In this document: in pieces, positions 19,346 through 31,100 of the stretch | Layout: the number at the start of each line of letters is the position of its first letter | Position numbering within the stretch: the first letter of the stretch is position 1 | From: Pseudo-nitzschia pungens | Lineage: Eukaryota > Bacillariophyta > Bacillariophyceae > Bacillariales > Bacillariaceae | Direction: 5' to 3' | DNA length: 64,000 bases | NCBI GenBank assembly: GCA_037355855.1 | Contig: CM074758.1 | Coordinates: 7,165,001-7,229,000 of the forward strand | Notes under the pieces: generated by a model | The model's input: only the letters and a program-made list of their open reading frames with translations | What the model was told of the DNA's origin: nothing | Database searches by the model: none | Made by a program: the position numbers and the translations under genes

Positions 19346-21346
19346 ATGGCCAAGCAAACCAGAAGACAAATCGCTGCAGCCGCCGCCGGAGCCGGCGCTG
19401 CTGGAGATGTCCCTGCCGCCGGAGGCGGCGCTGTCCCTGGAGGCGGCGCTGCCCCTGGAGACAGTGGAGGCACTGTTCCTGGAGGCAACGCTCTTCCGCC
19501 TGGAGCCGGTGTTCCCCCTGTTGAAGCACCTGGAGCCGGTATTCCCCCTGTCGGAGCGCCTGGAGTCCCTCCTATTGCTCCTGCTGTCCCTGCTGCGTTT
19601 GGAGCCTCCAGAGTCCAACAAGAACCCAACCTTGACATCCAACCTCGATCTGAGATGATCCTACTTGCTGCTGTTCAAGAACTCAGAGCAATGCGCAATG
19701 AGAATGCGGCCCGAGTGGCTGCTGAGAACGCAGCCCGCGTGGCTGCTGAGAACGCAGCTCGAATGGCTGCTGAAGCTGCTGCTGCTGCCGCCGCCGCCGC
19801 TCGTGCTCCAGCTCCAGCTCCTGCAGCTGCTCCTGCTCCTGTCGCCGCCGCTACAGGAGCTAGTCCTGAAGTCCTCCAAGCCCATGCCACAGCCCAAGCT
19901 AATGGTGGAATCTCTGGATACAAGAATGGAGCAAAGCTCAGCTCAAGGGAGTCAGACCTCCACGAGATCCTCTCTGGTTTCAGCAACAGTGATACGGCGG
20001 ACGAACTATTCCGGAATGGCCTCAACAGCATCGAGGCGATCCAACAGCTCTCTACCAAGGAACTCCCCAAGTACCTCCGTGACTTCAATGGGGGTCGTCA
20101 TCCGATGTGCCCCTACCATGAACGAGTATTCATCGGACTATCCTTCAGACAATCTTTCCAGCTTCTTTCGGAGTGGATCCGCTATCAACCTCTCATTGGT
20201 ATCAAGCCTACTGCCCATACTTGGCTTAGTGATCCCCTCGCAGCCGACCGAACGCGCCAGCGCCTGCATGAAATGCAGACCGCCGACAAGGAGACAGTCT
20301 CAGCGTCCATTACCCCGCCGAAGCTCGTCAATCTTGACAACTTCCGTCAGTGGGAAGAAAGCTTCCGCCAGTTCCTCCGCTTTCAGTACAATGAACAAGG
20401 ATTCCCCCTATCATACGTCATTCGTCCGAGGGACCAAGAGACGGTTTCTGCAGCAGAGCGATCCGCCATTGTTGGGAAGGACGGGACATTTTCCAACTGG
20501 ATGGATTATAATGTTCGATGCGCCACGCTTGAAGGCCCGCAATTTGTCACCGACAACCACGACGTTTGGGTATTGCTCTGCAACGCAGTCCGTGATGGCC
20601 CCGCCTGGGCCTACACTCGTAGGTACAAAGACGCGAAGAACCCAACTGGGAACGCCCGAGCGGCTTTCCTAACTCTCTACGAGAATGCCTTCTCCGCAAC
20701 CAACGTCGCGGCTATCCTTGACAAGGTCCGTACCGGTATGTACACCTCCCGCTATACAGGTGATTCCCGCACCTACGACTTTGAGAAGCACTGCAGAACT
20801 TGGTTGAATTTCCAGACTACGCTATCCAACCACGACAAGTTGCCCGACGAAGAGGACTTCACCATGCGTTTCATTCACAGCATCCAAGACGATCGGTTTG
20901 AGAACCCCAAGATCCAAATCTTTGAAACCGACAAGTACACCAAGGACTTCAATGAGTGCGTCTCGTACTTCAAGAGGTGCCTTGGCATACGAAAAATGGG
21001 TGCGGTCTCAACCAAGCGAGCGCGGAGTATCTCCTCTGTACACCAAGGTGGTGGTGGTGGTGGCAACCAGGGAAGCAACAAGGGCGGATCGTACGGCGGC
21101 AAGATTGAGGACAAACCTTATCCCTATGAAGTCTACAAGACCTTCTCCAAGGAACAACGAAAGCAGTTGTATGACCTCCGCCAGCAGAAGAAAGCTCGAA
21201 CTATTCAGTCCACTAGTTCTACCACGCCTGCTGCCTCCGCGAACGCGAACGCGAATGCGACCCAAGGCGCAGGGAACAGTTTTGGGCCCAAGGGACGCAG
21301 AAAGGGCAAGAAGAAGGGCAACCAAGGACAGACCCCCAAGAACTGA
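19346..21346 (+). CDS. Copia Gag, intact
   Basis: 666 residues from ATG at 19346 (context ACCATGG). The frame is open further upstream but without ATG. The first ~90 residues are low-complexity A/G/P, followed by an alanine-rich run (about residues 130-165) that probably forms a helix. The main Gag domain follows with DEILSGFSNSDTADEL-like helices and a W/F/Y-rich core (residues 190-560). The tail is basic and glycine-rich (KGRRKGKKKGNQGQ) and probably binds RNA. No CCHC zinc knuckle is present. The stop is a single TGA, and the same frame continues into pol with no further stop before the protease. The sister gag on the minus strand is broken. It packages element RNA; assignment rests on position and the family pattern. 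Confidence 0.85.
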   Translation: MAKQTRRQIAAAAAGAGAAGDVPAAGGGAVPGGGAAPGDSGGTVPGGNALPPGAGVPPVEAPGAGIPPVGAPGVPPIAPAVPAAFGASRVQQEPNLDIQPRSEMILLAAVQELRAMRNENAARVAAENAARVAAENAARMAAEAAAAAAAAARAPAPAPAAAPAPVAAATGASPEVLQAHATAQANGGISGYKNGAKLSSRESDLHEILSGFSNSDTADELFRNGLNSIEAIQQLSTKELPKYLRDFNGGRHPMCPYHERVFIGLSFRQSFQLLSEWIRYQPLIGIKPTAHTWLSDPLAADRTRQRLHEMQTADKETVSASITPPKLVNLDNFRQWEESFRQFLRFQYNEQGFPLSYVIRPRDQETVSAAERSAIVGKDGTFSNWMDYNVRCATLEGPQFVTDNHDVWVLLCNAVRDGPAWAYTRRYKDAKNPTGNARAAFLTLYENAFSATNVAAILDKVRTGMYTSRYTGDSRTYDFEKHCRTWLNFQTTLSNHDKLPDEEDFTMRFIHSIQDDRFENPKIQIFETDKYTKDFNECVSYFKRCLGIRKMGAVSTKRARSISSVHQGGGGGGNQGSNKGGSYGGKIEDKPYPYEVYKTFSKEQRKQLYDLRQQKKARTIQSTSSTTPAASANANANATQGAGNSFGPKGRRKGKKKGNQGQTPKN

Positions 21347-22666
21347 CATGACGGCCGGTGCCCAAAATTAAGTAAGGTTGGCCGGCTATTGTACCAGATG
21401 GATCTGCCGCGCGCGCGCCCGGGTCCTGAGGGACAGTGCGAGCTGGACAGCCACGCTGATACGACTGCCGCTGGTTCCAACATGATCTTGCTTGAAGACC
21501 AAGTCGTCAGCCACGTCGATGTTCATCCTTTTTCGCCTGAGCTCGAGCCTATCAAGAACATTCCTATTGGGACCTGTGTTACGGCCTACACAGATACCGA
21601 CGGGAAAGTTTGGTTGATTTATTTCCACGAAGCCCTGTATTTTGGCGACAAGTTGTCCCACAGCTTGATTTGTCCGAATCAGATACGGGACTGTCATCCC
21701 AATCGTGTCAGTGAAGCGCCCCGTCAGTACGATGAACAGTCCAGTCACTCCATCCATCTTGACAATACCGATCCTGAAGATCCCCATGCGGGCCACACCC
21801 TCGACATCAAGCTCCTGCTTGATGGGGTCGTGTCCTATTTCCCTTCCCGCAAGCCAACCAAGCATGAAATGGCTACATGCGATCACGTCGTTGCAACCCG
21901 AGACTTCCCTTGGGATCCGAAGAGCAAGAAGTTCGAGCAAGCCGAAGAAGCCATCGACGGATCTCATCCGTTGAATCCTACGCTGTCTGTCCTTCGCGCG
22001 GCGCCGCCTATGGCGACGCCCATCGCGCCTGCCGAGCCGACCACGAAGCAGTCCAAGAAGTCCAACAAGCGTAAGATGGAGCCCGTCGAAACACGGTCCA
22101 ACTTCAGTCCCCACTTGTACGACAAGCCTCTTCACAGCGACGAGCTGATCCTTCCCCAGCATGATTGTTATGAGAAGTACAAGCTGCGGAGTCTCCAGCA
22201 ACTCTGCACCCGCCGTGATCTGACCCCATGTGCGATCGCATCCGACTTGCGTCTGGATGCGCGGCTATCTTCTCTTTTTCATTCGGGCGATTCATTGAAG
22301 ACTTGCGGGGACGATGATGTAGACGAGGATGCAACAGTACCAAGTCTTACAATCAACGCCATGCATACCCCGTTGTACGAGCGCGCCTACACCGATGGAC
22401 GCGAGCGCTTCGAATTGGATCCCCGTAGCAGTTCTCCCATCTGCTTGTCATCCGTTTACAAGCATGTTCGATGGGACGATGCAGTCGAACCAGTCGACCC
22501 CGAGCTCGACACTATCGCCAGACGAGCCAAGTGGGGTCCGACGATTGACACCGAACGATACTGCAAGATCGACTCCGACCGTCTGTCCAAGATTTGGGAT
22601 GTATCTCCGAGAAAGGCTGCGGATACCCTTCGAGTCACGACCCAGAAAGGCTTCCGCAACCCATAA
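21347..22666 (+). pseudogene. Copia pol, first part (protease, start of integrase), truncated by insertion
   Basis: Continues in the gag frame after the TGA at 21344-21346; the first ATG is 21398. The protease active site reads CELDSHADTTAAGSN (about 21440-21485). The gag-pre-integrase region follows (GDKLSHSLICPNQIRDCHPN), then a linker, then KWGPTIDTERYCKIDSDRLS. It ends at 22666, where inserted sequence brings a stop. The matching frame in the minus copy continues with PMHPLVRRLPTQS. A short inverted GCCGG/CCGGC lies just downstream of the gag stop (21352-21380). A full-length Gag-Pol from this copy is therefore impossible. Confidence 0.85.
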
Positions 22667-22728
22667 TATAATATACTTATTTAAGTAGGAAAATCCACCG
22701 AAGGTGGTTAAAAGCTACTCAGTCTGTA
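22667..22728 (-). mobile_element. 5'-truncated retroposon 3' end inserted in copia integrase
   Basis: Reverse complement of 15127-15184, including the CCACCGAAGGTGG hairpin and the start of an A/T trinucleotide tail (TATTATATTA). It replaces roughly 105 bp present in the other copia copies (compare 12234-12338). This looks like a severely 5'-truncated copy of the 13394-15216 retroposon, inserted with a target deletion. No target duplication is evident. Confidence 0.7.
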
Positions 22729-25718
22729 ATGGGACAAGATTCAGCCGCCCAAGTTTTCAGCAATGGTAAGGGCTACGATGAGTTCATACCTATACAGGGC
22801 AAGAAACAAGCGTATGAGGGACTGAAGATTTTCATCCACGATGTCGGCATTCCCGAGCATTTGATATCTGATGGCGCTCGAGAGCAAGGAGCCCCTGGTA
22901 CTTACAAGACTCCATGGAATAAGGTCGTCAGCAAGAACCATATCCACCAGACCTTTATCCAGCCAAGATGCCCCTTCCAGAATCGCGCGGAGCTCAGCAT
23001 CGGCCATATCAGCAGAAGCATCCGCAAAAAGACGGCTCGAAAGCGATCCCCCAAGCGCCTGTGGGCTTTCTGCGGAGAGCTCGTTGCTGCAATCCGCCAG
23101 CGCACGGCTAATCCTACGACGATGGGCCGAACGCCGTTCAAAATTGTACATGGGTACATGCCTGATATATCTCTGTACCAAGCCCATGAATGGTATGATT
23201 TCGTCTATTGGGTTGATCTCTCTGACGGGACCGAGAAGCTGGGACGATGGCTTGGCCCGTGCGGTGACCAATTCGGAGGCGGAGACTGCCACTGGATTCT
23301 GAACGAGGCGGCCATGCCGGTAAGCACTAACACAGTCCGTGCAGTTACTGAAGAAGAATGGCGTTCCCATGACGTCAAGCGGTATATGGACTCATTTGAC
23401 CAAGCAGTGGAATCCAAGATCGGGGACAAGGTTGAGGATAACGACGCAAAGTTCCAAGCTACCTACCCTGATCCCCCTGCGGAGTTATTTGAAGGACACC
23501 AAGAGAGGTGGGAGCTCGCCAAGCCGGAAGCCTCCATTCCAGATATCGACGATCTCATACCTGATGGGGATGACTATGATGAGTATATTGGTAACAATGT
23601 GATGATTCAGAAGGGCAATGAACGACTACGGTGTGTCGTGAAGAATCGTTCTGCTGATCTTAATGGCAATCCGATTGGTAAGAGGAACGATAACCCTATC
23701 CTTGATACCAGAATGTATGATCTGCAGTTTCCAGATGGTTCTGTCGAGCAGTACACCGCCAATATCGTTGCTGAGAGTATGTACAGGGAGATCGACGACG
23801 ACGGACGAATGTTCTCTCTACTGGACGAGATTATCGATCACGAGAAGGACGGATCCGCCGTCAGGAAACAAGATGCGACGATCACCAACAAGTATGGTCG
23901 TAAAGTCCCCAAGCCTACCACGAAGGGATGGCGATTGCTCGTCAGTTGGAAAGACGGAACCGAATCCTGGTGTAAGTTGAGCGATCTGAAAGAGTCCTTT
24001 CCTGTGCAGACCGCAGAATACGCCATATCCGCCAAGATCTCGGATCAGCCAGCATTCCGATGGTGGATCCACCACGTACTACGAAGGAAGAAGCGAATCC
24101 TCAAGGCCACCAAGCGAAACAAGTACTGGGATAGGACGCACAAGTTTGGAGTGGAGTTACCTCATTCTATTCCCGAAGCCCTAGCCATCGACCGAAAGAC
24201 TGGAACGGACTATTGGGAGAAGGCGATCGCAAAGGAGATGAGGAACAACAAGATGGCGTTCGAGTTTGACTCCAGCTACACCGTCGAAGGTCTGAAGGCC
24301 GAAGGATTCAGCAAGATCACGACGCACATGATCTTTGACGTGAAGTTGGGGTCTCTGACGCGGAAAGCACGGCTTGTCGCCGATGGCCACAAGGTACAAG
24401 CCACTGCCAAGGAACATACCTTCAGCAGTGTACCAAGCAGAGATTCAGTCCGCATTTTCTTCCTGTTGGCAGCGCTGAACAATCTGGACGTACTGTCTGC
24501 GGACATCCAGAACGCCTACCTTACAGCGCCGATCAAAAAGAAGTATTATTTAGTTGCACGAGCTGAAGATGGTTTTCCCCCGCACTTGGTAGGTCAGGTA
24601 TGTAAGATCGTTCGAGCACTGTATGGGCTTCCTGTTGCAGGCGCGTCGTTCCGATCCTATTTGACCAAGCACCTACGGACGCTAGGATATCAACCCTGTA
24701 AAGCGGATCCTGATGTTCATATGCGAGTGGAGACGCGAAAGGATGGTTCTAGGTACTAGGCCTACTTGATTGCGTATGTCGACGATATTATCTGTTGCAG
24801 TGAAGATCCTCGACAACAGCTGGAAAGTATCGAGCAGCGCTTCACACTGAAGGACGGGACTATAGAAGTTCCAACCCTGTATTTGGGCGCTGATATCCAT
24901 TCGCATGTGGTCGAAGATGACCCCATTCCCAAATGGGCGATGTCCTCCGAGAAATATGCCAAGAAAGCCATCGACGCAGTGGAGAAGGAGCTTGGCACCG
25001 AGCAGTACGGTTACAAGTACCTCCCGAACAAGGTGTCGACCCCGTTGACATCCGATTATCAACCTGAAGTTGATGTAACCGCCGAACTGGATCCAAGCAA
25101 GCAGAACTACTACCAAGGATTGATTGGCGTCTTGAGATGGTTGTGTGAGCTCGGTCGACTGGATTTGGTCATGCCTGTATCTCTCATGTCTAGATACCTA
25201 GCTCAAGCAAGAACAGGGCATAAAGTGGATGAGTCCAGATTCCCCGATTGCAACTGGAGTGAATTCTACCCAGACGCCAAGGAGGTGTTGCCGCCAGATG
25301 CTCCTGAAGCACTTGGGAAAGCAGTTATCATGAGCTGTTTTGTCAATGCAGACCATGGTTCAGCAAACGCCAGACCACTGTCGAGACGTCAACCTTTGGT
25401 TCTGAGATAGTGGCATTGCGGATTGCCATTGAACTGATTGAGGGTCTTAGGTACAAGCTCCGGATGATGGGCGTTCCTATTGAAGGTCCTACGAATGTGT
25501 ACTGTGACAATGAGTCTGTTGTCAAAAATACAACCAGACCGGAGAGTCCATGCAACAAGAAGCACAACAGTGTTGCCTACCACAAGGCGCGCGAGTCTAT
25601 TGCTGCTGGGACAATTCGCATTGCAAAGGAGCCTGGCGAGACCAATATTGCTGATTTATTCACTAAGTTGCTGAATGGTCCGGCTCTGAAAGACCATTGC
25701 GCTCGATGCATGTGGTAA
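22729..25718 (+). pseudogene. Copia pol, second part (integrase, RT, RNase H) with stops
   Basis: Integrase central and C-terminal parts run to about 23900 (KRSPKRLWAFCGELVAAIRQ; GRTPFKIVHGYMPD). The RT includes KARLVADGHKVQAT, VLSADIQNAYLTAPI and ALYGLPVAGASF. An in-frame TAG (24757-24759) comes two codons before YLIAYVDDIICC; the same TAG occurs in the minus copy. RNase H follows but has lost ~80 bp near 25354 and changes frame at about 25410. Its end (ADLFTKLLNGPALKDHCARC) is at 25650-25718. The segment would supply integration, reverse transcription and RNA degradation in a complete element. This copy cannot do so without readthrough and repair. Confidence 0.85.
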
Positions 25719-26352
25719 ATTGCTCCAGCTGCATTATTTGAGGTACTTTTATCTCTGGCAAGCAGTGTGGACGCGATCTGTTATTTCAATGGTCCCGGGG
25801 ACCATAACTTCAATTTTCGGATTTCGATTACGAGTTCTTCGATCGTTACGATTTCGATTCCGTTTTTTGGACGCAACGATTTTTGGAAGCAGTCGATTTT
25901 GATATTGATTACGATTTACAGCAGGTTACAAGATCCGGATGCAACCTCTGTCCGAACGCTTCGCTCCGATATTCGATTTCGATTCGACCTTATGTTATAT
26001 GTTATACTTGGGAGTCTCCGGTACACCGGTTCCGGGGACTATAAACTTGAACGACAATAGGCTGATTGATCTCCTCGTACGTGTCGAGGAATGGAACCAA
26101 GGGCAAAAAGTCCTATGGTCCACCCCCTTTTCTTTTTTTTGTACTACAAATCAGCCGGGCCTCTGATAGAAGAACTGCAATATTTGGTGCAGTTTGATCT
26201 CTGACAAGTTAAATGGAAGCATCCCTGAATTCTGTTATGATCCATCCAAGTGTCCTGGTACAACAAGCAAGAGTATTGGTGTTCCCCTGGGAGTATCTGT
26301 TCCCGGGGACCAGTATAGTTGCTCAATACAGGGCCACTGGTATGAATCACGG
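25719..26352 (+). other. Copia 3' untranslated region
   Basis: Equivalent to 16123-16766 and, inverted, to 28100-27561. It begins with TTTCGATTACGA-type imperfect repeats and ends with the CAGCCGGGCCTCTGATAGA block and GTATGAATCACGGGGA. No coding potential. Confidence 0.65.
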
Positions 26353-27551
26353 GGACTATGAAGATATTCAAGGTGGTGCTATGATCTGTGCTAGCAAGGC
26401 TCCTGTGTAGAAGGGCTACTGGGTCTACAGACAGCAACATCCAGTAGCTGACTAACAGGTGCTGAGCTGAGTGCTAGGCTGTGTGCTAATTGGTAGCATA
26501 CAGGCTTAGCAGCAGGCTTAGCAGCAGACCTATATCCTACTATCCTGTTTAGTATGGATGCTAGCAGAGTTTACTAGGGTCGCCGCGTACGATTTGTACC
26601 AATCGTACGTACCCCGAGTAAAGCACCTGTTATGGTGTAGCTAAATGCTACAGGGTTAGGGTTGCTAATGCTACGAGATACTGAAAGATGCTAACCTACC
26701 ATGATACCAATGCTAAGATATGATGCTACCGCCGGGGTCGGGTCATTGGTGTATAATATATACCATGACTGGATACCCGGCCCAAACAGTTACCAAACGT
26801 GCTAGCATAAGTGAGCTAGCACACGATTCGATCTAATTAATCGGATACTCCGATACGGTACGCTACTCGTAGAATACAGTACCAGAGCTACAGGAGTTCT
26901 GTTATTATACGAGTCAGCGAGTTAGCGAATCGATGTCACGATACAAGAGCTGAGCGCTTTGGCTCAGCTCCCTTTTATTCACTCTTTCTTTTATACTCTA
27001 AAATAAACACACCTATCATGCCCTCCCCTTACGACGATTCCGATGTACCTCTAGGGAAGTGCCTTGTATTGCTTGAGCGTATGCAATAGACCTTGAACAG
27101 TCCACTGTAGACTCACGATTTGCCAGGACTTTATGTATTATTATTGTTAAGGCTTTCGCCTATTTTTCCAGTACGCAGTACGAGATATTTATCTACGATT
27201 AGACCCTGAAGACCGCTGACGAGCGGATATCATCGCACTCCCCTTTCGATCGATTCCGATGTACCTCTAGGGAAGTGCCTTGTATTGACTAAGTGTATGC
27301 AATAGACCTTGAACAGTCCACTGTAGCCTCACCATTTGCCAGGGATATACGTGCTATTATTGTTAATGCTTTCCCTTATTTTTCAGTACGCAGTACGAGA
27401 CGATTTATCTACGAGTCGATTCAAGTTCTACGAAGATTGCTGACGAGCAATATCAACGCAGTTTATCAGACCCACCGCTCCACCCACTTCTACGAACCGG
27501 GACGCCGGCTAGAGCGCGTGACGAAACCCAGCTGGCTGATCACCACTGGCA
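26353..27551 (+). repeat. 3' LTR of the plus copia copy, with internal ~220-bp duplication
   Basis: Matches the 5' LTR almost base for base from 26355 to about 27237. Then a second, diverged copy of the segment starting TCCGATGTACCTCTAGGGAA (27022 and 27254) is present before the common end (AGCTGGCTGATCACCACTGG). The 5' LTR has this segment once. It therefore acquired a tandem duplication or is a recombinant with another family member. Confidence 0.75.
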
Positions 27552-27560
27552 TCGCTGGTC

Positions 27561-28100
27561 ACCAAATATTGCAGTTCTTCTATCAGAGGCCCGGCTGATT
27601 CGTAGTACAAAAAAAAGAAGGGGGTTGAACCGTAGGACCTTTTGCCCTTGGTTCGATTCCTTAACACATACAAGGAGATCAATCAGCCTATTGTATTTCA
27701 GATTTATAGTCCCTGGAACCGTTCTGCCGGAGACTTCCCAAACATGTAACATATAACTTCAGATAAGATCGGATTGGAATCGAAATCAAAGCGTTCGAAG
27801 AAAGGTTGCATCCGAAATCGAAATCTGCTGCGTTTGAATAATTCGTAATTGATGTCGACTGCTTCCGAAAATCGGTTGCGTTTCGAAACAGTTGCATTCG
27901 GGCTGCCAGATTCGCTGCGTTCGAAATATCCGTAATCGAAATCAGAGCTGACTGCTTCCGAAAATTTGTAACCAAAATGGGAATCGCTGTGATCGAAGAC
28001 CATGATCGAGATCGAAATCGCTACGATCGAAAAAAAAACTGTTGCGTCCGAACTGCTTGTCAGGGACCAAAAGTATCCCAAATAATGCAGCTAACAGCTC
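27561..28100 (-). other. 3' UTR of the minus copia copy
   Basis: Inverted equivalent of 25719-26190. It includes GGTCCTACGGTTCAACCCCC followed by a T-rich run (about 27640-27610 on the minus strand). It stops at the junction with the plus-copy LTR. Confidence 0.65.
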
Positions 28101-31100
28101 CTACCACATGCAGCGCTCACAGTGGCTCTTCAACATGGGACCATTCAGCAGCTTGGTGAATAAGTCAGCAATATTGGTCTCGCCAGGCTCCTTTGCAATT
28201 CGAATTGTCCCAGCAGCAATAGACTCGCGCGCCTTGTGGTAAGCAATGCTGTTATGTTTCTTGTTGCATGGACTCTCCGGTCTGGTGGTATTTTTGACAA
28301 CAGACTCATTGTCACAGTACACGTTGGTAGGTCCTTCAATAGGGACACCCATCATCCGGAGCTTGTACCTAAGACCCTCAATCAGTTCAATGGCAATCCG
28401 CAATGCCACTATCTCAGAACCAAAGGTTGAGGTCTCCACAGTGGTCTGGCGTTTGCTGAACCACAGAATGGGGGCCCTGTTCAGGAATATAAAAATTCCT
28501 GTATGGGATCTTCTTGTTGCTTTGCATCCGGCATGGTCTGCATTGACAAAACAGCTCATGATAACTGCTTTCCCAAGTGCTTCAGGAGCATCTGGCGGCA
28601 ACACCTCCTTGGCGTCTGGGTAGAATTCACTCCAGTTGCAATCGGGGAATCTGGACTCATCCACTTTATGCCCTGTTCTTGCTTGAGCTAGGTATCTAGA
28701 CATGAGAGATACAGGCATGACCAAATCCAGTCGACCGAGCTCACACAACCATCTCAAGACGCCAATCAATCCTTGGTAGTAGTTCTGCTTGCTTGGATCC
28801 AGTTCGGCGGTTACATCAACTTCAGGTCGATAATCGGATGTCAACGGGGTCGACACCTTGTTCGGGAGGTACTTGTAACCGTACTGCTCGGTGCCAAGCT
28901 CCTTCTCCACTGCGTCGATGGCTTTCTTGGCATATTTCTCGGAGGACATCGCCCATTTGGGAATGGGGTCATCTTCGACCACATGCGAATGGATATCAGC
29001 GCCCAAATACAGGGTTGGAACTTCTATAGTCCCGTCCTTCAGTGTGAAGCGCTGCTCGATACTTTCCAGCTGTTGTCGAGGATCTTCACTGCAACAGATA
29101 ATATCGTCGACATACGCAATCAAGTAGGCCTAGTACCTAGAACCATCCTTTCGTGTCTCCACTCGCATATGAACATCAGGATCCGCTTTACAGGGTTGAT
29201 ATCCTAGCGTCCGTAGGTGCTTGGTCAAATAGGATCGGAACGACGCGCCTGCAACAGGAAGCCCATACAGTGCTCGAACGATCTTACATACCTGACCTAC
29301 CAAGTGCGGGGGAAAACCATCTTCAGCTCGTGCAACTAAATAATACTTCTTTTTGATCGGCGCTGTAAGATAGGCGTTCTGAATGTCCGCAGACAGTACA
29401 TCCAAATTGTTCAGCGCTGCCAACAGGAAGAAGATACGGACCGAATCTCTGCTTGGTACACTGCTGAAACTGTGCTCCTTGGCTGTTGCTTGTACCTTAT
29501 GGCCATCGGCGACTAATCTAGCCTTTCTGGTGAGGGATCCCAACTTGACGTCGAATATCATATGGGTAGTGATCTTGCTGAAACCTTCGGCCTTGAGCCC
29601 TTCGACAGTGTAGCTTGGATCGAACTTGAACGCCATCTTGTTGTTCCTCATCTCCTTCGCAATCGCCTTCTCCCAATAGTCGGTCCCCGTCTTTCGATCG
29701 ATGGCGAGAGCTTCAGGAATAGAGTGGGGTAACTCAACTCCAAACTTGTGCGTCCTATCCCAGTACTTGTTTCGCTTGGTGGCCTTGAGGATTCGCCTCT
29801 TCCTTCGTAGTACATGGTGAATCCACCATCGGAATGCTGGCTGCTCTGAAATCTTGGCGGATATGGCGTATTCTGCGGTCTGCACAGGAAAGGACTCTTT
29901 CAGATCGCTCAACTTACACCAGGATTCGGTTCCGTCTTTCCAACTGACGAGCAATCGCCATCCCTTCGTGGTAGGCTTGGGGACTTTACGACCATACTTG
30001 TTGATGATCGTCGCGTCTTGTTTCCTGACGGCGGATCCGTCCTTCTCGTGATCGATAATCTCGTCCAGTAGAGAAAACATGCGTCCATCGTCGTCGATTT
30101 TGCTGTACATACTCTCCGCAACAATATTGGCGGTGTACTGCTCGACAGAACCATCTGGAAACTGCAGATCATACATTCTGGTATCAAGGATAGGGTTATC
30201 ATTCCTCTTGCCAATCGGATTGCCATTAAGATCACCAGAACGATTCTTCACGACACACCGTAGTCGTTCATTGCCCTTCTGGATCATCACATTGTTACCA
30301 ATATACTCATCATAGTCATCCCCATCAGGTATGAGATCGTCAATATCTGGAATGGAGGCTTCCGGCTTGGCGAGCTCCCACCTTTCTTGGTGTCCTTCAA
30401 ATAGCTCGGCAGGGGGATCAGGGTAGGTTGCTTGGAACTTTGCGTCGTTATCCTCAACCTTGTCCCCGATCTTGGATTCCACTGCTTGGTCAAATGAGTC
30501 CATATACCGCTTGACGTCATGGGAACACCATTCTTCTTCAGTAACAGCACGGACTGTGTTAGTGCTTACAGGCATGGCCGCCTCGTTCAGGATCCAGTGG
30601 CAATCTCCGCCTCCGAATCGATCACCGCACGGGCCAAGCCACCGTCCCAGCTTCTCGGTCCCATCAGAGAGATCAACCCAATAGACGAAATCATACCATT
30701 CATGGGCTTGGTACAGAGATATGTCAGGCATGTACCCATGTACAATTTCGAACGGCGTTTGACCCATTGTCGTAGGATTAGCTGTGGGTTGACGGATTGC
30801 AGCAACAAGCTCTCCGCAGAAAGCCCACAGGCGCTTGGGGGATCGCTTTCGAGCCGTCTTTTTGCGGATGCTTCTGCTGATATGGCCGATGCTGAGCTCC
30901 GCGCGATTCTGGAAGGGGCATCTTGGCTGGATAAAGGTCTGGTGGATATGGTTCTTGCTGACGACCTTATTCCATGGAGTCTTGTAAGTCCCAGGAGCTC
31001 CTTGCTCTCGAGCGCCATCAGATATCAAATGCTCGGGGATCCCAACATCGTGGATGAAAATCTTCAGTCCCTCATACGCTTGTTTCTTGCCCTGTATAGG

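Larger units (their letters stand above)
17458..27551 (+). mobile_element. Ty1/copia (CoDi-like) retrotransposon, plus copy
   Basis: Order: 5' LTR (17458-18433), leader, gag (19346-21346), pol (21347-25718), 3' UTR, 3' LTR (26353-27551). The two LTRs are nearly identical over their shared ~880 bp, so the insertion is not old. Pol order protease, integrase, RT, RNase H defines copia; the protease motif LDSHADT is typical of diatom CoDi elements. This copy is disabled: a 62-bp foreign segment with a deletion breaks integrase (22667-22728), a TAG lies just before the RT YVDD, and RNase H has an ~80-bp deletion near 25354. Gag is intact. No target duplication is visible, because an LTR abuts on the left and the sister copy on the right. 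Confidence 0.9.
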
